A DNA stretch of 64,000 nt from Winogradskyella flava (lineage in GTDB: Bacteria; Bacteroidota; Bacteroidia; Flavobacteriales; Flavobacteriaceae). A program made the translations under genes and the position numbers. Under the pieces are notes generated by a model. The model saw nothing but the letters and a program-made list of their open reading frames with translations, did not search any database and was not told the DNA's origin. Location: positions 310,001 to 374,000 of the forward strand of contig NZ_JACLCP010000002.1 of the NCBI RefSeq assembly GCF_014243395.1. Direction: 5' to 3'. Positions 45,113 through 53,860 of the stretch are shown piece by piece (position 1 is the first letter of the stretch; the number at the start of each line of letters is the position of its first letter).

Positions 45113-46375
45113 CTATCCAAATAAGCTTAACTGATTACTTAAACTTTTACGGTACTTACTCGTAGAATTCTGAAGAATAAAGCCTTTAATTTTTTCAGAG
45201 GTTAAATCACGACGTTCAAACTGATTGCTATTACATATTATAAAATACTGTGCCCTATTCAAGGCCACACCAATCTTTTTAAGGTGCTCCCAATTGAGGC
45301 GTCTAAAACGTCTAGCATTTATGATTTTATGTACGGATTTCATACCTAATCCGGGTATCCTGGCCAACATTCTTTTGTCGGCCATATTTATATCTACAGG
45401 GAATTCGTGTAAGTTTCTTAAAGCCCAACTTAATTTTGGATCAATATCCAAATCTAGGTTTTGATGGTGTCGATTCAAAATTTCACTTATATCAAAACCA
45501 TAAAAACGCATCAGCCAGTCGGTTTGATAAAGTCTATTCTCACGGAGCATTGGCACATCACTTCCTATTTTTGGCAAACGATCGTCATAGCTAATTGGCA
45601 CGTAACCCGAATAATAGACGCGCTTTAGATTAAAGTTTTTATAAAAGTGGTTTGAAGTCTGCATGATCTGAAAATCATTTTCACCACTTGCGCCAATAAT
45701 CATCTGCGTACTCTGTCCAGCAGGAGCATATTTTGGTGTGCTTTTTATAATCTTCTTTTCTGCTTTATATTGAATAATTTCATTCTTTACCTTAACCATA
45801 GGCTTTATAAAATCCTCACGCTTTTTATCAGGCGCCAATCGTTTTAGTCCTGATGTTGTAGGAATTTCAATATTAACACTCAACCGATCGGCATAAAGAC
45901 CGGCTTCGCGCATTAATTCGTCTGATGCACCAGGAATGGATTTTAAATGAATATAACCATTAAAGTTTTCTTCTAACCGCAATTTCTTAGCTACCGCTAC
46001 CAAGCGCTCCATGGTATAGTCGGCACTCTTGAAAATCCCTGAACTCAGAAATAAGCCCTCTATATAATTCCGCCTATAAAAATTAATGGTAAGATCTACC
46101 ACCTCTTGAACCTTAAATGCAGCACGCTTTATATCATTGCTCTTTCTTGTTACACAGTATGCACAATCAAAAATGCAGTAATTAGTCAGCAAAATTTTTA
46201 AAAGTGATACACAGCGACCATCTTCGGTGTAGGAATGACAAATTCCCATACCAGTAGCATCACCTAAACCTTTATTGATATTAGCTCGTTTACTTCCACT
46301 GCTGCTGCATGATACATCATATTTAGCCGCATCGGCAAGGATTTTAAGTTTTTCTTGAGTTCTCTGAAATGACAT
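45113..46375 (-). CDS. Putative DNA modification/repair radical SAM protein (TIGR03916)
   Basis: 420 residues. Radical-SAM Fe-S motif C-x3-C-x2-C at residues 67, 71 and 74 (NYCIFDCAYC); two further Cys pairs in the N-terminal 55 residues (Cys23, Cys46, Cys55) may be additional ligands. A helix-hairpin-helix DNA-binding element lies near the C-terminus (RMLARIPGLGMKSVHKIINA, about 331-350). It is the partner of the TIGR03915 protein next to it (junction of adjacent codons, 0-bp gap). The pair is common in bacteria with alkylation or UV damage responses, but its reaction is not established. A -7 element is upstream. Confidence 0.9.
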   Translation of the reverse strand: MSFQRTQEKLKILADAAKYDVSCSSSGSKRANINKGLGDATGMGICHSYTEDGRCVSLLKILLTNYCIFDCAYCVTRKSNDIKRAAFKVQEVVDLTINFYRRNYIEGLFLSSGIFKSADYTMERLVAVAKKLRLEENFNGYIHLKSIPGASDELMREAGLYADRLSVNIEIPTTSGLKRLAPDKKREDFIKPMVKVKNEIIQYKAEKKIIKSTPKYAPAGQSTQMIIGASGENDFQIMQTSNHFYKNFNLKRVYYSGYVPISYDDRLPKIGSDVPMLRENRLYQTDWLMRFYGFDISEILNRHHQNLDLDIDPKLSWALRNLHEFPVDINMADKRMLARIPGLGMKSVHKIINARRFRRLNWEHLKKIGVALNRAQYFIICNSNQFERRDLTSEKIKGFILQNSTSKYRKSLSNQLSLFG

Positions 46376-46388
46376 TTGGGGCTTTTTA

Positions 46389-46396
46389 CAAATTTA
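46389..46396 (-). promoter_or_regulatory. Minus-strand -7 element (TAAATTTG) for the radical-SAM operon
   Basis: Reads TAAATTTG on the minus strand, 14 bp upstream of the radical-SAM ATG. Confidence 0.4.
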
Positions 46397-46497
46397 CTAC
46401 AAAAAATAGTTAAACAATGCTACATTATATAGTAATAAGTAAAAATTTGGATATGAGTTTTGTGATAATCTTTTAAACTACAAGGATAAAATTTATG

Positions 46498-46505
46498 TAA
46501 TTTTG
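46498..46505 (+). promoter_or_regulatory. -7 element (TAATTTTG) for gcvT
   Basis: TAATTTTG fits TANNTTTG, 51 bp before the gcvT ATG. The leader between contains a short inverted repeat GCTTTTGCGGCAAAAC-like segment at about 46540-46554. Confidence 0.45.
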
Positions 46506-46556
46506 CACATCTAAAATCATGTATAATTAAAAGATTACCGCTTTTGCGGCAAAACT

Positions 46557-47639
46557 ATGAAAGACACTGCATTATCCTCTACTCATGAAGCGCTTGGTGC
46601 TAAAATGGTTCCTTTTGCTGGTTACAATATGCCTGTACAATACGAGGGCGTTAATATAGAACACGAAACCGTAAGACATGCTGTAGGTGTATTTGATGTG
46701 TCCCACATGGGTGAATTTTTGATAGAGGGTCCAAATGCCTTAGACTTAATTCAGAAAGTATCAAGTAATGATGCCTCTAAACTAGAAGTTGGAAAAGCAC
46801 AGTATAGTTGCTTACCAAACGACGATGGTGGTATTGTAGACGATTTAATCATTTATAAAGTCAAGGAAGATAACTACCTCCTTGTGGTTAATGCTAGCAA
46901 TATAGAAAAGGATTGGAATTGGATTTCATCCAAAAATGATGTTGGTGCTCACATGCGTGATTTAAGTGAAGACTATTCATTATTGGCCATACAAGGACCA
47001 AAGGCAGTGGAAGCTATGCAATCTTTATCGAGTCATGATCTATCTGCTATAAAATTCTACAACTTTGTCGTAGGTGATTTTGCAGGCATAGAACACGTTA
47101 TTATTTCTGCCACTGGATATACGGGAAGTGGTGGTTTTGAAATCTATTGCAAAAATTCTGAGGTTAAGCAAATTTGGGACGAGGTTTTGAAAGCTGGTTC
47201 GGAATATGGTATTAAACCTATAGGCTTAGCAGCCAGAGACACATTACGATTAGAAATGGGTTATTGTTTGTATGGTAATGATATTGACGATAGCACCTCT
47301 CCTATCGAAGCCGGTTTAAGCTGGATTTGCAAATTCAACAAGAAATTTACCAATAGCGAAGCCTTAAAAGCAGAAAAAGAACGTACTCCTGAGCGTAAAT
47401 TGGTCGCCTTTAAATTAGATGATCGTGGCATACCTCGCCAAGGTTATGATATTGTGGATACTAATGGAAACGTTATTGGCAATGTAACTTCGGGCACCAT
47501 GAGTCCGAGTTTAGGTGTTGGCATAGGACTAGGTTATGTGCCAACCGTATTTGCGAAAGTTGATAGCAAAATCAATATTCAGGTTCGTAAAAAAGCGATA
47601 CCAGCTACCGTTGTAAAATTACCATTCTATAAAGGCTAG
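46557..47639 (+). CDS. gcvT: Glycine cleavage system T protein (aminomethyltransferase)
   Basis: 360 residues, normal length. Transfers the aminomethyl carbon from the lipoyl H protein to tetrahydrofolate and releases ammonia. Family motifs: [30 protein letters not shown] (about 41-51), [24 protein letters not shown] and [20 protein letters not shown], whose Asp is the conserved catalytic residue. H and P proteins are not in the window. A -7 promoter element lies upstream; the next gene (NAD-dependent reductase-like) begins 22 bp downstream. Confidence 0.96.
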   Translation: MKDTALSSTHEALGAKMVPFAGYNMPVQYEGVNIEHETVRHAVGVFDVSHMGEFLIEGPNALDLIQKVSSNDASKLEVGKAQYSCLPNDDGGIVDDLIIYKVKEDNYLLVVNASNIEKDWNWISSKNDVGAHMRDLSEDYSLLAIQGPKAVEAMQSLSSHDLSAIKFYNFVVGDFAGIEHVIISATGYTGSGGFEIYCKNSEVKQIWDEVLKAGSEYGIKPIGLAARDTLRLEMGYCLYGNDIDDSTSPIEAGLSWICKFNKKFTNSEALKAEKERTPERKLVAFKLDDRGIPRQGYDIVDTNGNVIGNVTSGTMSPSLGVGIGLGYVPTVFAKVDSKINIQVRKKAIPATVVKLPFYKG

Positions 47640-47661
47640 TTTAGGAGAATCCGAACGATTA

Positions 47662-48492
47662 ATGAAGGAGAGCAACAGCAAGCATCGTATACTTATTCTA
47701 GGAGCTAGTGGCTATATTGGGCACTCTATCTACAAGGAACTTGGTCCATATTTTAGAACTTTTGGGACCTATCGTACACCGCGAAAGGAGTTTGAGGCCA
47801 ACAAGCAGTTTTTTCAATATAATGTCGAAGAGGATGATGTTTACGAGATTTTAGAAGCCTGCAAGCCAACCATCATTATCTCAACATTACGAGGAGACTT
47901 CAATGCACAGATTATAGCACACCAACATATTACCGAATATATTTTAGATACTGGTACTAAAGTCATCTTTCTATCCTCTGCCAATGCGTTTGACGCCTAT
48001 AGTAAATATCCAAGTTATGAACTGGATAAAACCTTAAGTCATAGTGTTTATGGGCATTTTAAAATAAAAATTGAAAACATGCTTCTACGCTTGCCTAAAA
48101 AGCAAGTCGCCATATTGCGTCTGCCAATGGTATTTGGCGTCAATTGCCCTAGAATACAGGAAATAAAATCGCTTATTTCCGATAATGAAGCTGTGGAAAT
48201 TTTTCCAAACTTAATCATGAATGTAACCTTAGATAAAAAGGTAACGCAACAGATCCATTATATCATTAACAGAAATAAGTACGGTGTTTTTCATTTGGGA
48301 AGCACGGATTTGGTCCATCACGATGAGTTCATTAAAGAAATTTTGGCATTTGTTTCAGAAAAGAAAGCACTTTTAAAGCATGTGTTCACCACAAACGATG
48401 ATCGTTACTTAGCGGTATTACCAAAATACAATAAGCTACCCAAACATCTTCAAATTACAAGTCAAACGGTTTTGGAGGAGCTTCAAAAATAG
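47662..48492 (+). CDS. NAD(P)-dependent sugar-nucleotide reductase-like (extended SDR, RmlD-like)
   Basis: 276 residues with a Rossmann start ILILGASGYIGHSIYKEL (GxxGxxG type, about 9-26), STLRGDFNA region for the substrate loop, and a Tyr-x3-Lys pair in VYGHFKIKIENML (about 131-143). SSANAF provides the catalytic Ser/Thr position. The family contains dTDP-4-dehydrorhamnose reductase and similar enzymes. The C-terminal domain is short. No sugar-biosynthesis neighbours, so the substrate is unknown. Confidence 0.78.
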   Translation: MKESNSKHRILILGASGYIGHSIYKELGPYFRTFGTYRTPRKEFEANKQFFQYNVEEDDVYEILEACKPTIIISTLRGDFNAQIIAHQHITEYILDTGTKVIFLSSANAFDAYSKYPSYELDKTLSHSVYGHFKIKIENMLLRLPKKQVAILRLPMVFGVNCPRIQEIKSLISDNEAVEIFPNLIMNVTLDKKVTQQIHYIINRNKYGVFHLGSTDLVHHDEFIKEILAFVSEKKALLKHVFTTNDDRYLAVLPKYNKLPKHLQITSQTVLEELQK

Positions 48493-48716
48493 TTTGCAAT
48501 CACAGTATTTAATTTTCAGCATTCAGGATTAAAGCAAGGAAATATACTACACGTTAGTCTTTGAAATAGTTCTCGGTACGATTTTTTGATAAAAATTCAC
48601 TCGAACTGGCCTTTTGGAAGCTCTTTTAATCTAAAATGGATTATTGGTAATAAGATCATATTTTTCTTGTTACGCTTGCGATGTTTTATTAATTTTAAAT
48701 GTATCAAAATGCCATT

Positions 48717-49004
48717 ATGAAATTAGACGACGCCACTATAGAAAAAAAATTGCTCCACTTTCCTGATTGGGAGTACCACAACAATGCAATCCATGCCGAA
48801 TTTGAGTTCGACAATTTTAAGGATTGCTTTAGTGCCATGAGCCGCATTGCTTTTGAGTGTGAAGCGCAGAATCATCATCCCGACTGGACCAATGTTTATA
48901 ACATCTTAAAAATATCCTTATCGACACATGATGCTGATGGTGTAACCAACAAGGATTTTAAGCTAGCAGAAGCCATTGAGACTATAGTAGAAGTTGAGGA
49001 ATAA
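48717..49004 (+). CDS. phhB: 4a-hydroxytetrahydrobiopterin dehydratase (pterin-4a-carbinolamine dehydratase)
   Basis: About 95 residues, the family size. Dehydrates the pterin carbinolamine formed by aromatic amino acid hydroxylases. The signature is clear: FPDWEYHNNAIHAEFEFDNF, then the active-site HHPDWTNVYN and LSTHDADGVTNKDFKLAEAIE. I prefer the ATG at 48717 (MKLDDATIEKKL); the in-frame ATG at 48699 adds six residues with no support. Phenylalanine hydroxylase is not in the window. The 48493-48716 interval before it holds nothing recognisable. Confidence 0.92.
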   Translation: MKLDDATIEKKLLHFPDWEYHNNAIHAEFEFDNFKDCFSAMSRIAFECEAQNHHPDWTNVYNILKISLSTHDADGVTNKDFKLAEAIETIVEVEE

Positions 49005-49087
49005 GGTTCCTTTTGTCCTTGGGGCATTTGCCCCATTAGGAAAAAACTAGTAGTCTGAGATAGATTTATAAAACTCCAATATTTTAC

Positions 49088-49095
49088 TAAATTTG
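49088..49095 (+). promoter_or_regulatory. -7 element (TAAATTTG) for yebC
   Basis: TAAATTTG fits TANNTTTG, 53 bp upstream of the yebC ATG. Confidence 0.5.
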
Positions 49096-49148
49096 CGAGA
49101 CCTAACTTTAGGCAATTTAAATACATAATAACTTAGTAACTTCAATCT

Positions 49149-49895
49149 ATGGGAAGAGCTTTTGAATTTAGAAAAGCAAGAAAAATGAAACGTTGGTCTG
49201 CCATGAGCAAGGCCTTTACGCGTATCGGCAAGGACATTGTTATGGCCGTAAAGGAAGGTGGTCCAGATCCGGATAGTAACTCGAGATTAAGAGCAGTGAT
49301 ACAGAATGCTAAGTCTGTAAACATGCCAAAGGATAATATAGAACGTGCCATAAAGCGCGCAAGTGATAAGAATCAAGGTGATTACAAGGAGGTACTTTTT
49401 GAGGGCTATGCGCAACACGGTATTGCTGTACTCATAGAAACTGCCACAGACAATAATACACGTACTGTTGCCAACGTGCGCTCTTATTTTAATAAATGTG
49501 ATGGGAGCTTAGGTACCTCAGGATCCGTAGTATTTATGTTTGACCATACCTGTAACTTTAAAATTAAAGGCGACGATTTAGATTTAGAAGAATTAGAGTT
49601 AGAGCTTATAGATTTTGGCGTTGAGGAGATTTTTGAGGATACGGACGAAAATGAGGCAGGTGAAGAAGAAACGAGTGTGATGATCTATGCACCGTTCGAA
49701 AGTTTTGGCAGCATTCAAAAGTATTTGGAGGACAATAACATTGACATTGTTTCTTCTGGATTTGAACGTATTCCTCAGGTCACCAAAAAGCTAACACCAG
49801 AACAGGTTGAAGATGTCGAGAAGCTTATTGAAAGGCTGGAAGAAGATGATGACGTGCAGAACGTGTATCATACTATGGAAGAAACTACTGAATAA
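49149..49895 (+). CDS. yebC: YebC/PmpR family protein (transcription or translation factor)
   Basis: 248 residues, usual length about 240-250. The N-terminus MGRAFEFRKARKMKRWSAMSKAF is a flavobacterial variant of the usual 'GRSKW..IKH.K...D..K.K.F.K'. Family blocks follow: GGPDPDSNSRLRAVIQNAK, MPKDNIERAI, YEG-like LFEGYAQHGIAVLIETATD, and the C-terminal QVTKKLTPEQVEDVEKLIERLE. Members were described as DNA-binding regulators and, more recently, as translation factors that relieve polyproline stalling. A terminator follows. Confidence 0.95.
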   Translation: MGRAFEFRKARKMKRWSAMSKAFTRIGKDIVMAVKEGGPDPDSNSRLRAVIQNAKSVNMPKDNIERAIKRASDKNQGDYKEVLFEGYAQHGIAVLIETATDNNTRTVANVRSYFNKCDGSLGTSGSVVFMFDHTCNFKIKGDDLDLEELELELIDFGVEEIFEDTDENEAGEEETSVMIYAPFESFGSIQKYLEDNNIDIVSSGFERIPQVTKKLTPEQVEDVEKLIERLEEDDDVQNVYHTMEETTE

Positions 49896-49914
49896 ATTTC
49901 TATGTAATAGTTAG

Positions 49915-49937
49915 AGAGGGCTTGTGCCCTCTTTTTT
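49915..49937 (+). terminator. Rho-independent terminator after yebC
   Basis: AGAGGGC and GCCCTCT arms with a TTGT loop and six T residues behind. Confidence 0.9.
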
Positions 49938-49951
49938 ATTTTAAATAAAAA

Positions 49952-50461
49952 ATGAAACCAACACTAGCCTTTTTAGTACTAGTATTTACAACTATAGCTT
50001 ATTGCCAAGATGCATTTGTATTTAATGAAAATGGCATAACACCAGGACATATAATATTTAAAGTTGACAGTGCCCCTAAAGCAGCTTTGTACGCCAAAAC
50101 ACTTCTATGGATAAAAAATACTGATGCTGTTGTTGATGTGTATGCAGAAAATGACTTTATTCAACTTACAGGCACTACAACTAATTCTATAAATGAAGGT
50201 AAACGGTATTTCCACATGAAATACGTCATTAAGATTAGCTTTGAGAATGAAACCTACAAGTTTGAACTTTTGGAGATCCAATTAAAGGCAAATAGCAAAT
50301 ATGATATGGGCTGGATGGATTTTAACCTTAAAGACGGCAGTCCATTCTTTAAAAAAGGTAAGGTAATAAAGAAGTTAAGGTCTTATGTAATTGATATTCC
50401 AAAAATATTAAATGAGTTAAATACAAATCTTTATAATTACTTAATTGCAGAAGAAGATTGA
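49952..50461 (+). CDS. Secreted protein, DUF4468-like
   Basis: 169 residues with a signal peptide (LAFLVLVFTTIAYCQ). The middle part (KAALYAKTLLWIKNTDAVVDVYAEND, then TGTTTNSINEGKRYFHMKYV) resembles the DUF4468 pattern of a beta-alpha-beta TBP-like fold that many Bacteroidota export. The match is by shape rather than by a diagnostic motif. It is the last gene before the region of repeat-separated cassettes and could belong to it; the first clear repeat begins 10 bp after its stop. Confidence 0.65.
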   Translation: MKPTLAFLVLVFTTIAYCQDAFVFNENGITPGHIIFKVDSAPKAALYAKTLLWIKNTDAVVDVYAENDFIQLTGTTTNSINEGKRYFHMKYVIKISFENETYKFELLEIQLKANSKYDMGWMDFNLKDGSPFFKKGKVIKKLRSYVIDIPKILNELNTNLYNYLIAEED

Positions 50462-50470
50462 TGTTTTAAA

Positions 50471-50599
50471 GTATAATGACATTTATGGCCCATTGCGTCT
50501 TGAATTACCTACTCTGAAATTCCCAGCTGCTGGACAATAGGTTCCTCGCTTTTTGCTATCTTAGTCTCTACGCAACGAAACCATAGCCAAAACCGTTGT
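50471..50599. repeat. Cassette-type repeat R1
   Basis: First of a family of imperfect inverted repeats that separate genes from here to the window end. The 3' arm is typical, GCAACGAAACCATAGCCAAA then ACCGTTGT. The 5' arm (ATAATGACATTTATGGCCCA) pairs only weakly. The centre has TTGCTATCTTAG, shared with R13. Confidence 0.6.
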
Positions 50600-50620
50600 A
50601 ATTCATTATGACCAACCATT

Positions 50621-50667
50621 AAGATTCCCGCTTTCTCGGGAAATAGAATATGATAAAATTCTTTAGA
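50621..50667 (+). repeat. 47-bp block duplicated at 55400-55446 (leader plus start of a DUF6090 gene)
   Basis: Identical over 47 bp to 55400-55446. It contains the hairpin TTCCCG-CTTTCT-CGGGAA and the first 18 bp of the DUF6090 gene (ATGATAAAATTCTTTAGA). Here it precedes a full-length gene; at the other copy the gene is absent. Confidence 0.85.
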
Positions 50668-51414
50668 AAAATTAGACAAAATTTACTTTCAGAGGGAAAA
50701 ACTGGAAAGTATTTCAAATATGCTTTTGGAGAAATTATACTTGTAGTCATTGGTATTCTAATTGCGCTTCAGATTAATAATTGGAATGAAAACAGAAAAA
50801 ACAAGATTACTGAAGCTGATTATTACTGTAGGATTTTAGATGACTTTGAACTCAATGAGAAGTTAATTGATAAAAATTATGCGCTAACAACCAACAGAAT
50901 AAAACTCACCAAAGAGCTTATAATAGATTTAAACAACATACCAAATGATAGGAGTATAATTCTGAACAAATTTACTGCTGCTTTAAGACACGATGTTTCT
51001 GCACCCAGTAACATTACTTTTGAAGATTTAACATCTTCGGGACAGCTAAAACTGTTATCAGATATTAAATTAAAGAATAGACTGATTGAGTACAGTACAT
51101 TTTTGAACAATACTTTAAATCTACTAAAAGAAAATCGGAATGAAGTTGTTAAAAGATATACAGATTTTGAGCTTATAACTGAATTAGGGTATCAAGATAT
51201 TGAATATATGAAAAAGGAGCTTGATAAGGAACATATTGCTTTATTGCCAAACACTAATTGGACCAACGATCCTACTCACCCATATTTCATAAAATTTCAA
51301 GACAACCTCGTTTTTATTTTAGGTATGCAAATTAGGCAGAGACAACATTTGTCTAATTTAAGACAAGAATTACAGGAACCCATAGAACTATTAAAAGACA
51401 AAAAGTGTAAGTAA
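50650..51414 (+). CDS. DUF6090 family membrane protein
   Basis: 254 residues. The DUF6090 start is unmistakable: MIKFFRKIRQNLLSEGKTGK, then the membrane helix YFKYAFGEIILVVIGILIAL and INNWNENRKN. The rest is a helical, probably periplasmic, domain of about 200 residues. These proteins are frequent and multi-copy in Flavobacteriaceae; function unknown. Position after repeat R1 and before a short 3'-arm-like repeat fits a gene-cassette unit. A second family member is at 55544. The leader contains the 47-bp duplicated block with a hairpin. Confidence 0.85.
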   Translation: MIKFFRKIRQNLLSEGKTGKYFKYAFGEIILVVIGILIALQINNWNENRKNKITEADYYCRILDDFELNEKLIDKNYALTTNRIKLTKELIIDLNNIPNDRSIILNKFTAALRHDVSAPSNITFEDLTSSGQLKLLSDIKLKNRLIEYSTFLNNTLNLLKENRNEVVKRYTDFELITELGYQDIEYMKKELDKEHIALLPNTNWTNDPTHPYFIKFQDNLVFILGMQIRQRQHLSNLRQELQEPIELLKDKKCK

Positions 51415-51437
51415 CCATGCACAAACAAGTTGTGCGT
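51415..51437. repeat. Cassette-type repeat R2 (3' arm only)
   Basis: CCATGCACAAACAAGTTGTG resembles the 3' arm consensus CCATACACAAACACGTTGTG. It starts directly after the stop codon of the DUF6090 gene, so the 5' arm appears to be lost or merged with the gene end (GTGTAAGTAA). Confidence 0.45.
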
Positions 51438-51510
51438 CATACGAAAAAGGAACAACAGCATTATAGAAAACGCGAAAACGGAATAAAACAAATACTAAAT
51501 AAGCAGAATT

Positions 51511-52029
51511 ATGAAAAATTCAACCAACCGACTGACTTTATTTGCAACACTTTTTGTATTAACTTTTGGAATTCAAAGTTGTGACCAAAAACAAAGAAAA
51601 GAAACCAAGGAGATTGAAAAAGAAGCAAAAGTTGAATCCGAAAAACCTGAATACTTTCTGTTACGACCTGAAGTTGAAAAAGCTTACGGGTATTCCCACG
51701 CTGTGAAAATTGGAAATAGCATTAAAATTTCAGGAGCTGTAAGTATGGACGATGCAGGAAATCCAGCTGCTGTTGGCGATATAGAACAGCAAATGAAAAA
51801 CTGTTATGCTGACTTGGAAAAAATATTAAAACATTATGGTTGCACGTTTGACGATGTTATAAAAGAAGACATTTTTACAACTGATATGGCACAAATGCTG
51901 GAAAAATCGGCATATCGAGCTGAAATTTATAAAAACGGATTTCCAACTGGTTCTTGGCTTGAAGTAAAAGGATTAGCATTGCCAGAATTTATGGTTGAAA
52001 TCGAACTGGAAGTACATAAATCGGAATAA
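51511..52029 (+). CDS. RidA/YjgF family exported lipoprotein-like protein
   Basis: 172 residues. N-terminal export signal with possible lipobox (FVLTFGIQSCDQ), a charged Lys/Glu linker (about 28-48), then a RidA domain: YSHAVKIGNSIKISGAVSMD, ADLEKILKHYGCTFDDVIKE and the end LPEFMVEIELEVHKSE. RidA enzymes hydrolyse reactive enamine/imine intermediates. In this copy the canonical Arg of the 'VARAAR'-like end is not evident (LALPEFMVEIE), so deaminase activity is uncertain. Export of a RidA domain is unusual. Cassette position between R2 and R3. Confidence 0.82.
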   Translation: MKNSTNRLTLFATLFVLTFGIQSCDQKQRKETKEIEKEAKVESEKPEYFLLRPEVEKAYGYSHAVKIGNSIKISGAVSMDDAGNPAAVGDIEQQMKNCYADLEKILKHYGCTFDDVIKEDIFTTDMAQMLEKSAYRAEIYKNGFPTGSWLEVKGLALPEFMVEIELEVHKSE

Positions 52030-52039
52030 AAAGTACGAA

Positions 52040-52173
52040 CACACAACAATGTATGACCTGAATTACGGCGGATTCGACTACGTTCGAATCCACTCGGAAT
52101 TGCTAAAGTATATGCTAAACCGAAAAACAATAACTTTAAACCCGTAACTGACGGTTATACAAAACAGTTATGG
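52040..52173. repeat. Cassette-type repeat R3
   Basis: 5' arm ACACAACAATGTATGACC and 3' arm GGTTATACAAAACAGTTATGG can pair around an inner hairpin GGATTCG / CGAATCC. Sits directly between two plus-strand genes. Confidence 0.55.
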
Positions 52174-52183
52174 AGTATTAAAA

Positions 52184-52780
52184 ATGAAGAAAATTAAGAT
52201 TCTATATTTACTGATAGTAGTTTGTACTGATTGCGGTCAAAACAATACCTCAAATAATAAAACAGACGAAAAACTGGAGAAAGACTCCTTGACTGCCTTA
52301 GTAAAGCCAGAAGTAAATGGAGAATTTGCAATCTATGAACATGATTTGTCAATGTATAACGAAAAGTATTTAATGCGAATTACCCCTTCTGTGGATTCTA
52401 TTAATAGCAAATATGAATCCTATATTCTCTTGACTAAAAAAACTGACACTATTTTCAATAAGAGAATAAATATAGATTCATTAGGGCAGACTATAATAAA
52501 GCATAAAATATTTGCAGACAGTACTGAACACTCTAAAATTACTACTGATTACGAACTTAGAAGAATAGTATACCATGGAGTAAGAACGAATAACTTGTAT
52601 TTCGAAGCTGATATAGCATCAACAGTAGGAACAAAGGATTTAAAAGTTCTATTTCAACTTTCGTATTTATACAAAGGAGAAATAGGAAAATTGTTTGTAA
52701 ACGGATTTAGTGAAAAAGGCTGGGAAAACAATACTGGAGAAATTGACAATAAAAAGAATAGAATAATAATAAATCCATAA
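52184..52780 (+). CDS. Exported protein of unknown function
   Basis: 198 residues. Hydrophobic export segment at the start (KILYLLIVVCTDCGQN), with Cys14 and Cys17 as possible lipid sites, though the lipobox is poor. The remainder is polar with beta-like stretches (KYLMRITPSVDSI, then LYFEADIASTVGTKD). No family recognised. Cassette position between R3 and R4; it runs in the same direction as its neighbours and shows no relation to them. Confidence 0.65.
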   Translation: MKKIKILYLLIVVCTDCGQNNTSNNKTDEKLEKDSLTALVKPEVNGEFAIYEHDLSMYNEKYLMRITPSVDSINSKYESYILLTKKTDTIFNKRINIDSLGQTIIKHKIFADSTEHSKITTDYELRRIVYHGVRTNNLYFEADIASTVGTKDLKVLFQLSYLYKGEIGKLFVNGFSEKGWENNTGEIDNKKNRIIINP

Positions 52781-52783
52781 CAA

Positions 52784-52850
52784 TATTTATAGTGCATAGC
52801 ACCCTTCCGGATACTACGACACCATACAAGGACCGTTACTTGCAAGCTGA
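52784..52850. repeat. Cassette-type repeat R4 (short)
   Basis: Short member: TTTATAGTGCATAGC on the 5' side, ACACCATACAAGGACCGTTA on the 3' side. Arms pair imperfectly (GTGCATAG / CTACGACAC). The rest of the interval to the next ATG at 52857 is 6 bp. Confidence 0.45.
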
Positions 52851-52856
52851 ATAAAA

Positions 52857-53642
52857 ATGAAAGAAATAGAAAACACAAACGAAAACATCAAACTTTATTC
52901 ATCAAAAGCAATCGGTGGAGCAACTTTTTTGGGTGGGCCTTTAGCGGCTGGATATATGATTAGTGAAAATTTCAAAGCATTAGATAAACCAGATGATGGT
53001 AGAAAATCATTAATAATTGGGATTGCTACAACAATAGTTCTTTTTGGTGGAATGGTTATGCTACCTGAAAGAATAATTGATAAAATTCCAAGGCAATTAA
53101 TTCCACTAATATATACTGGAATTATATGGGGAATTGTTGAATGGACACAAGGAGACGTATTAAAAGCGCATAAAGAAAATGGCAATTCATTCTTCTCTGG
53201 CTGGAAAGCTGCTGCAATAGGACTGATATCACTTATAATAATCGGTATTGGGATATTTGGATATGTATACATAGAATCTAATAATCCTGCTTACAAAATT
53301 TATGACACGAAAATTGCTGAATTCTCAAAAAACGAAAGTGAATCATTGACTTTTTATGACAATATTAATTTTAAAAGTAACTCAACCTTGTTATCGGAAT
53401 TAGATAATAAAGTGATTCCAAAATGGGAAAGGAATATCCAACTAATTAATGAATTAGAGAACATAGATGGTTTACCATCTGATTTATTAGACCAAAATAA
53501 AACTTTATTAACATATTCGGAATTGAGACTTGAAGCATTTTTATTAATCAAAAAAGCAATTTCTGAAGATACAGGCAAATATGATACTCAACTGAATATG
53601 TTGAATATCAAAATTGAGAATGAATTGAATAAACTGAATTAA
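52857..53642 (+). CDS. Multi-pass membrane protein of unknown function
   Basis: 261 residues. Four hydrophobic segments are visible in the first 145 residues (for example SLIIGIATTIVLFGGMVML, LIPLIYTGIIWGIVEW and AAIGLISLIIIGIGIFGYVY). A helical soluble domain of about 115 residues follows. The N-terminal GGATFLGGPLAAGYMISENF looks like an early membrane re-entrant. No family recognised. Cassette between R4 and R5. Confidence 0.7.
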   Translation: MKEIENTNENIKLYSSKAIGGATFLGGPLAAGYMISENFKALDKPDDGRKSLIIGIATTIVLFGGMVMLPERIIDKIPRQLIPLIYTGIIWGIVEWTQGDVLKAHKENGNSFFSGWKAAAIGLISLIIIGIGIFGYVYIESNNPAYKIYDTKIAEFSKNESESLTFYDNINFKSNSTLLSELDNKVIPKWERNIQLINELENIDGLPSDLLDQNKTLLTYSELRLEAFLLIKKAISEDTGKYDTQLNMLNIKIENELNKLN

Positions 53643-53652
53643 AGCGAGCAGG

Positions 53653-53854
53653 TAACAACGTGTATAGTTAATTGCGCTGAATCGATTAATAGAAAGATTA
53701 TTTCCGACATTTCATTATCTTAGTTTCTTTAGAAAAATCGAACTAGCTCAGCTAATCACTTTTTCCCCACTGCGAATTTTCGCCTTAAAAGGCTCATCTG
53801 AAGATAAAAGATCCAGCTGAAATTCGCAACGAAACCATAGCCCAACCGTTGTGC
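53653..53854. repeat. Cassette-type repeat R5 (long)
   Basis: 5' arm ACAACGTGTATAGTTAATTGC and 3' arm GCAACGAAACCATAGCCCAA then CCGTTGT; ACAACG..TATAG..TTGC pairs with GCAA..CTAT..CGTTGT. The centre of about 110 bp is unpaired or weakly paired. Best full-length example for defining the outer arms. Confidence 0.7.
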
Positions 53855-53860
53855 TCAATT

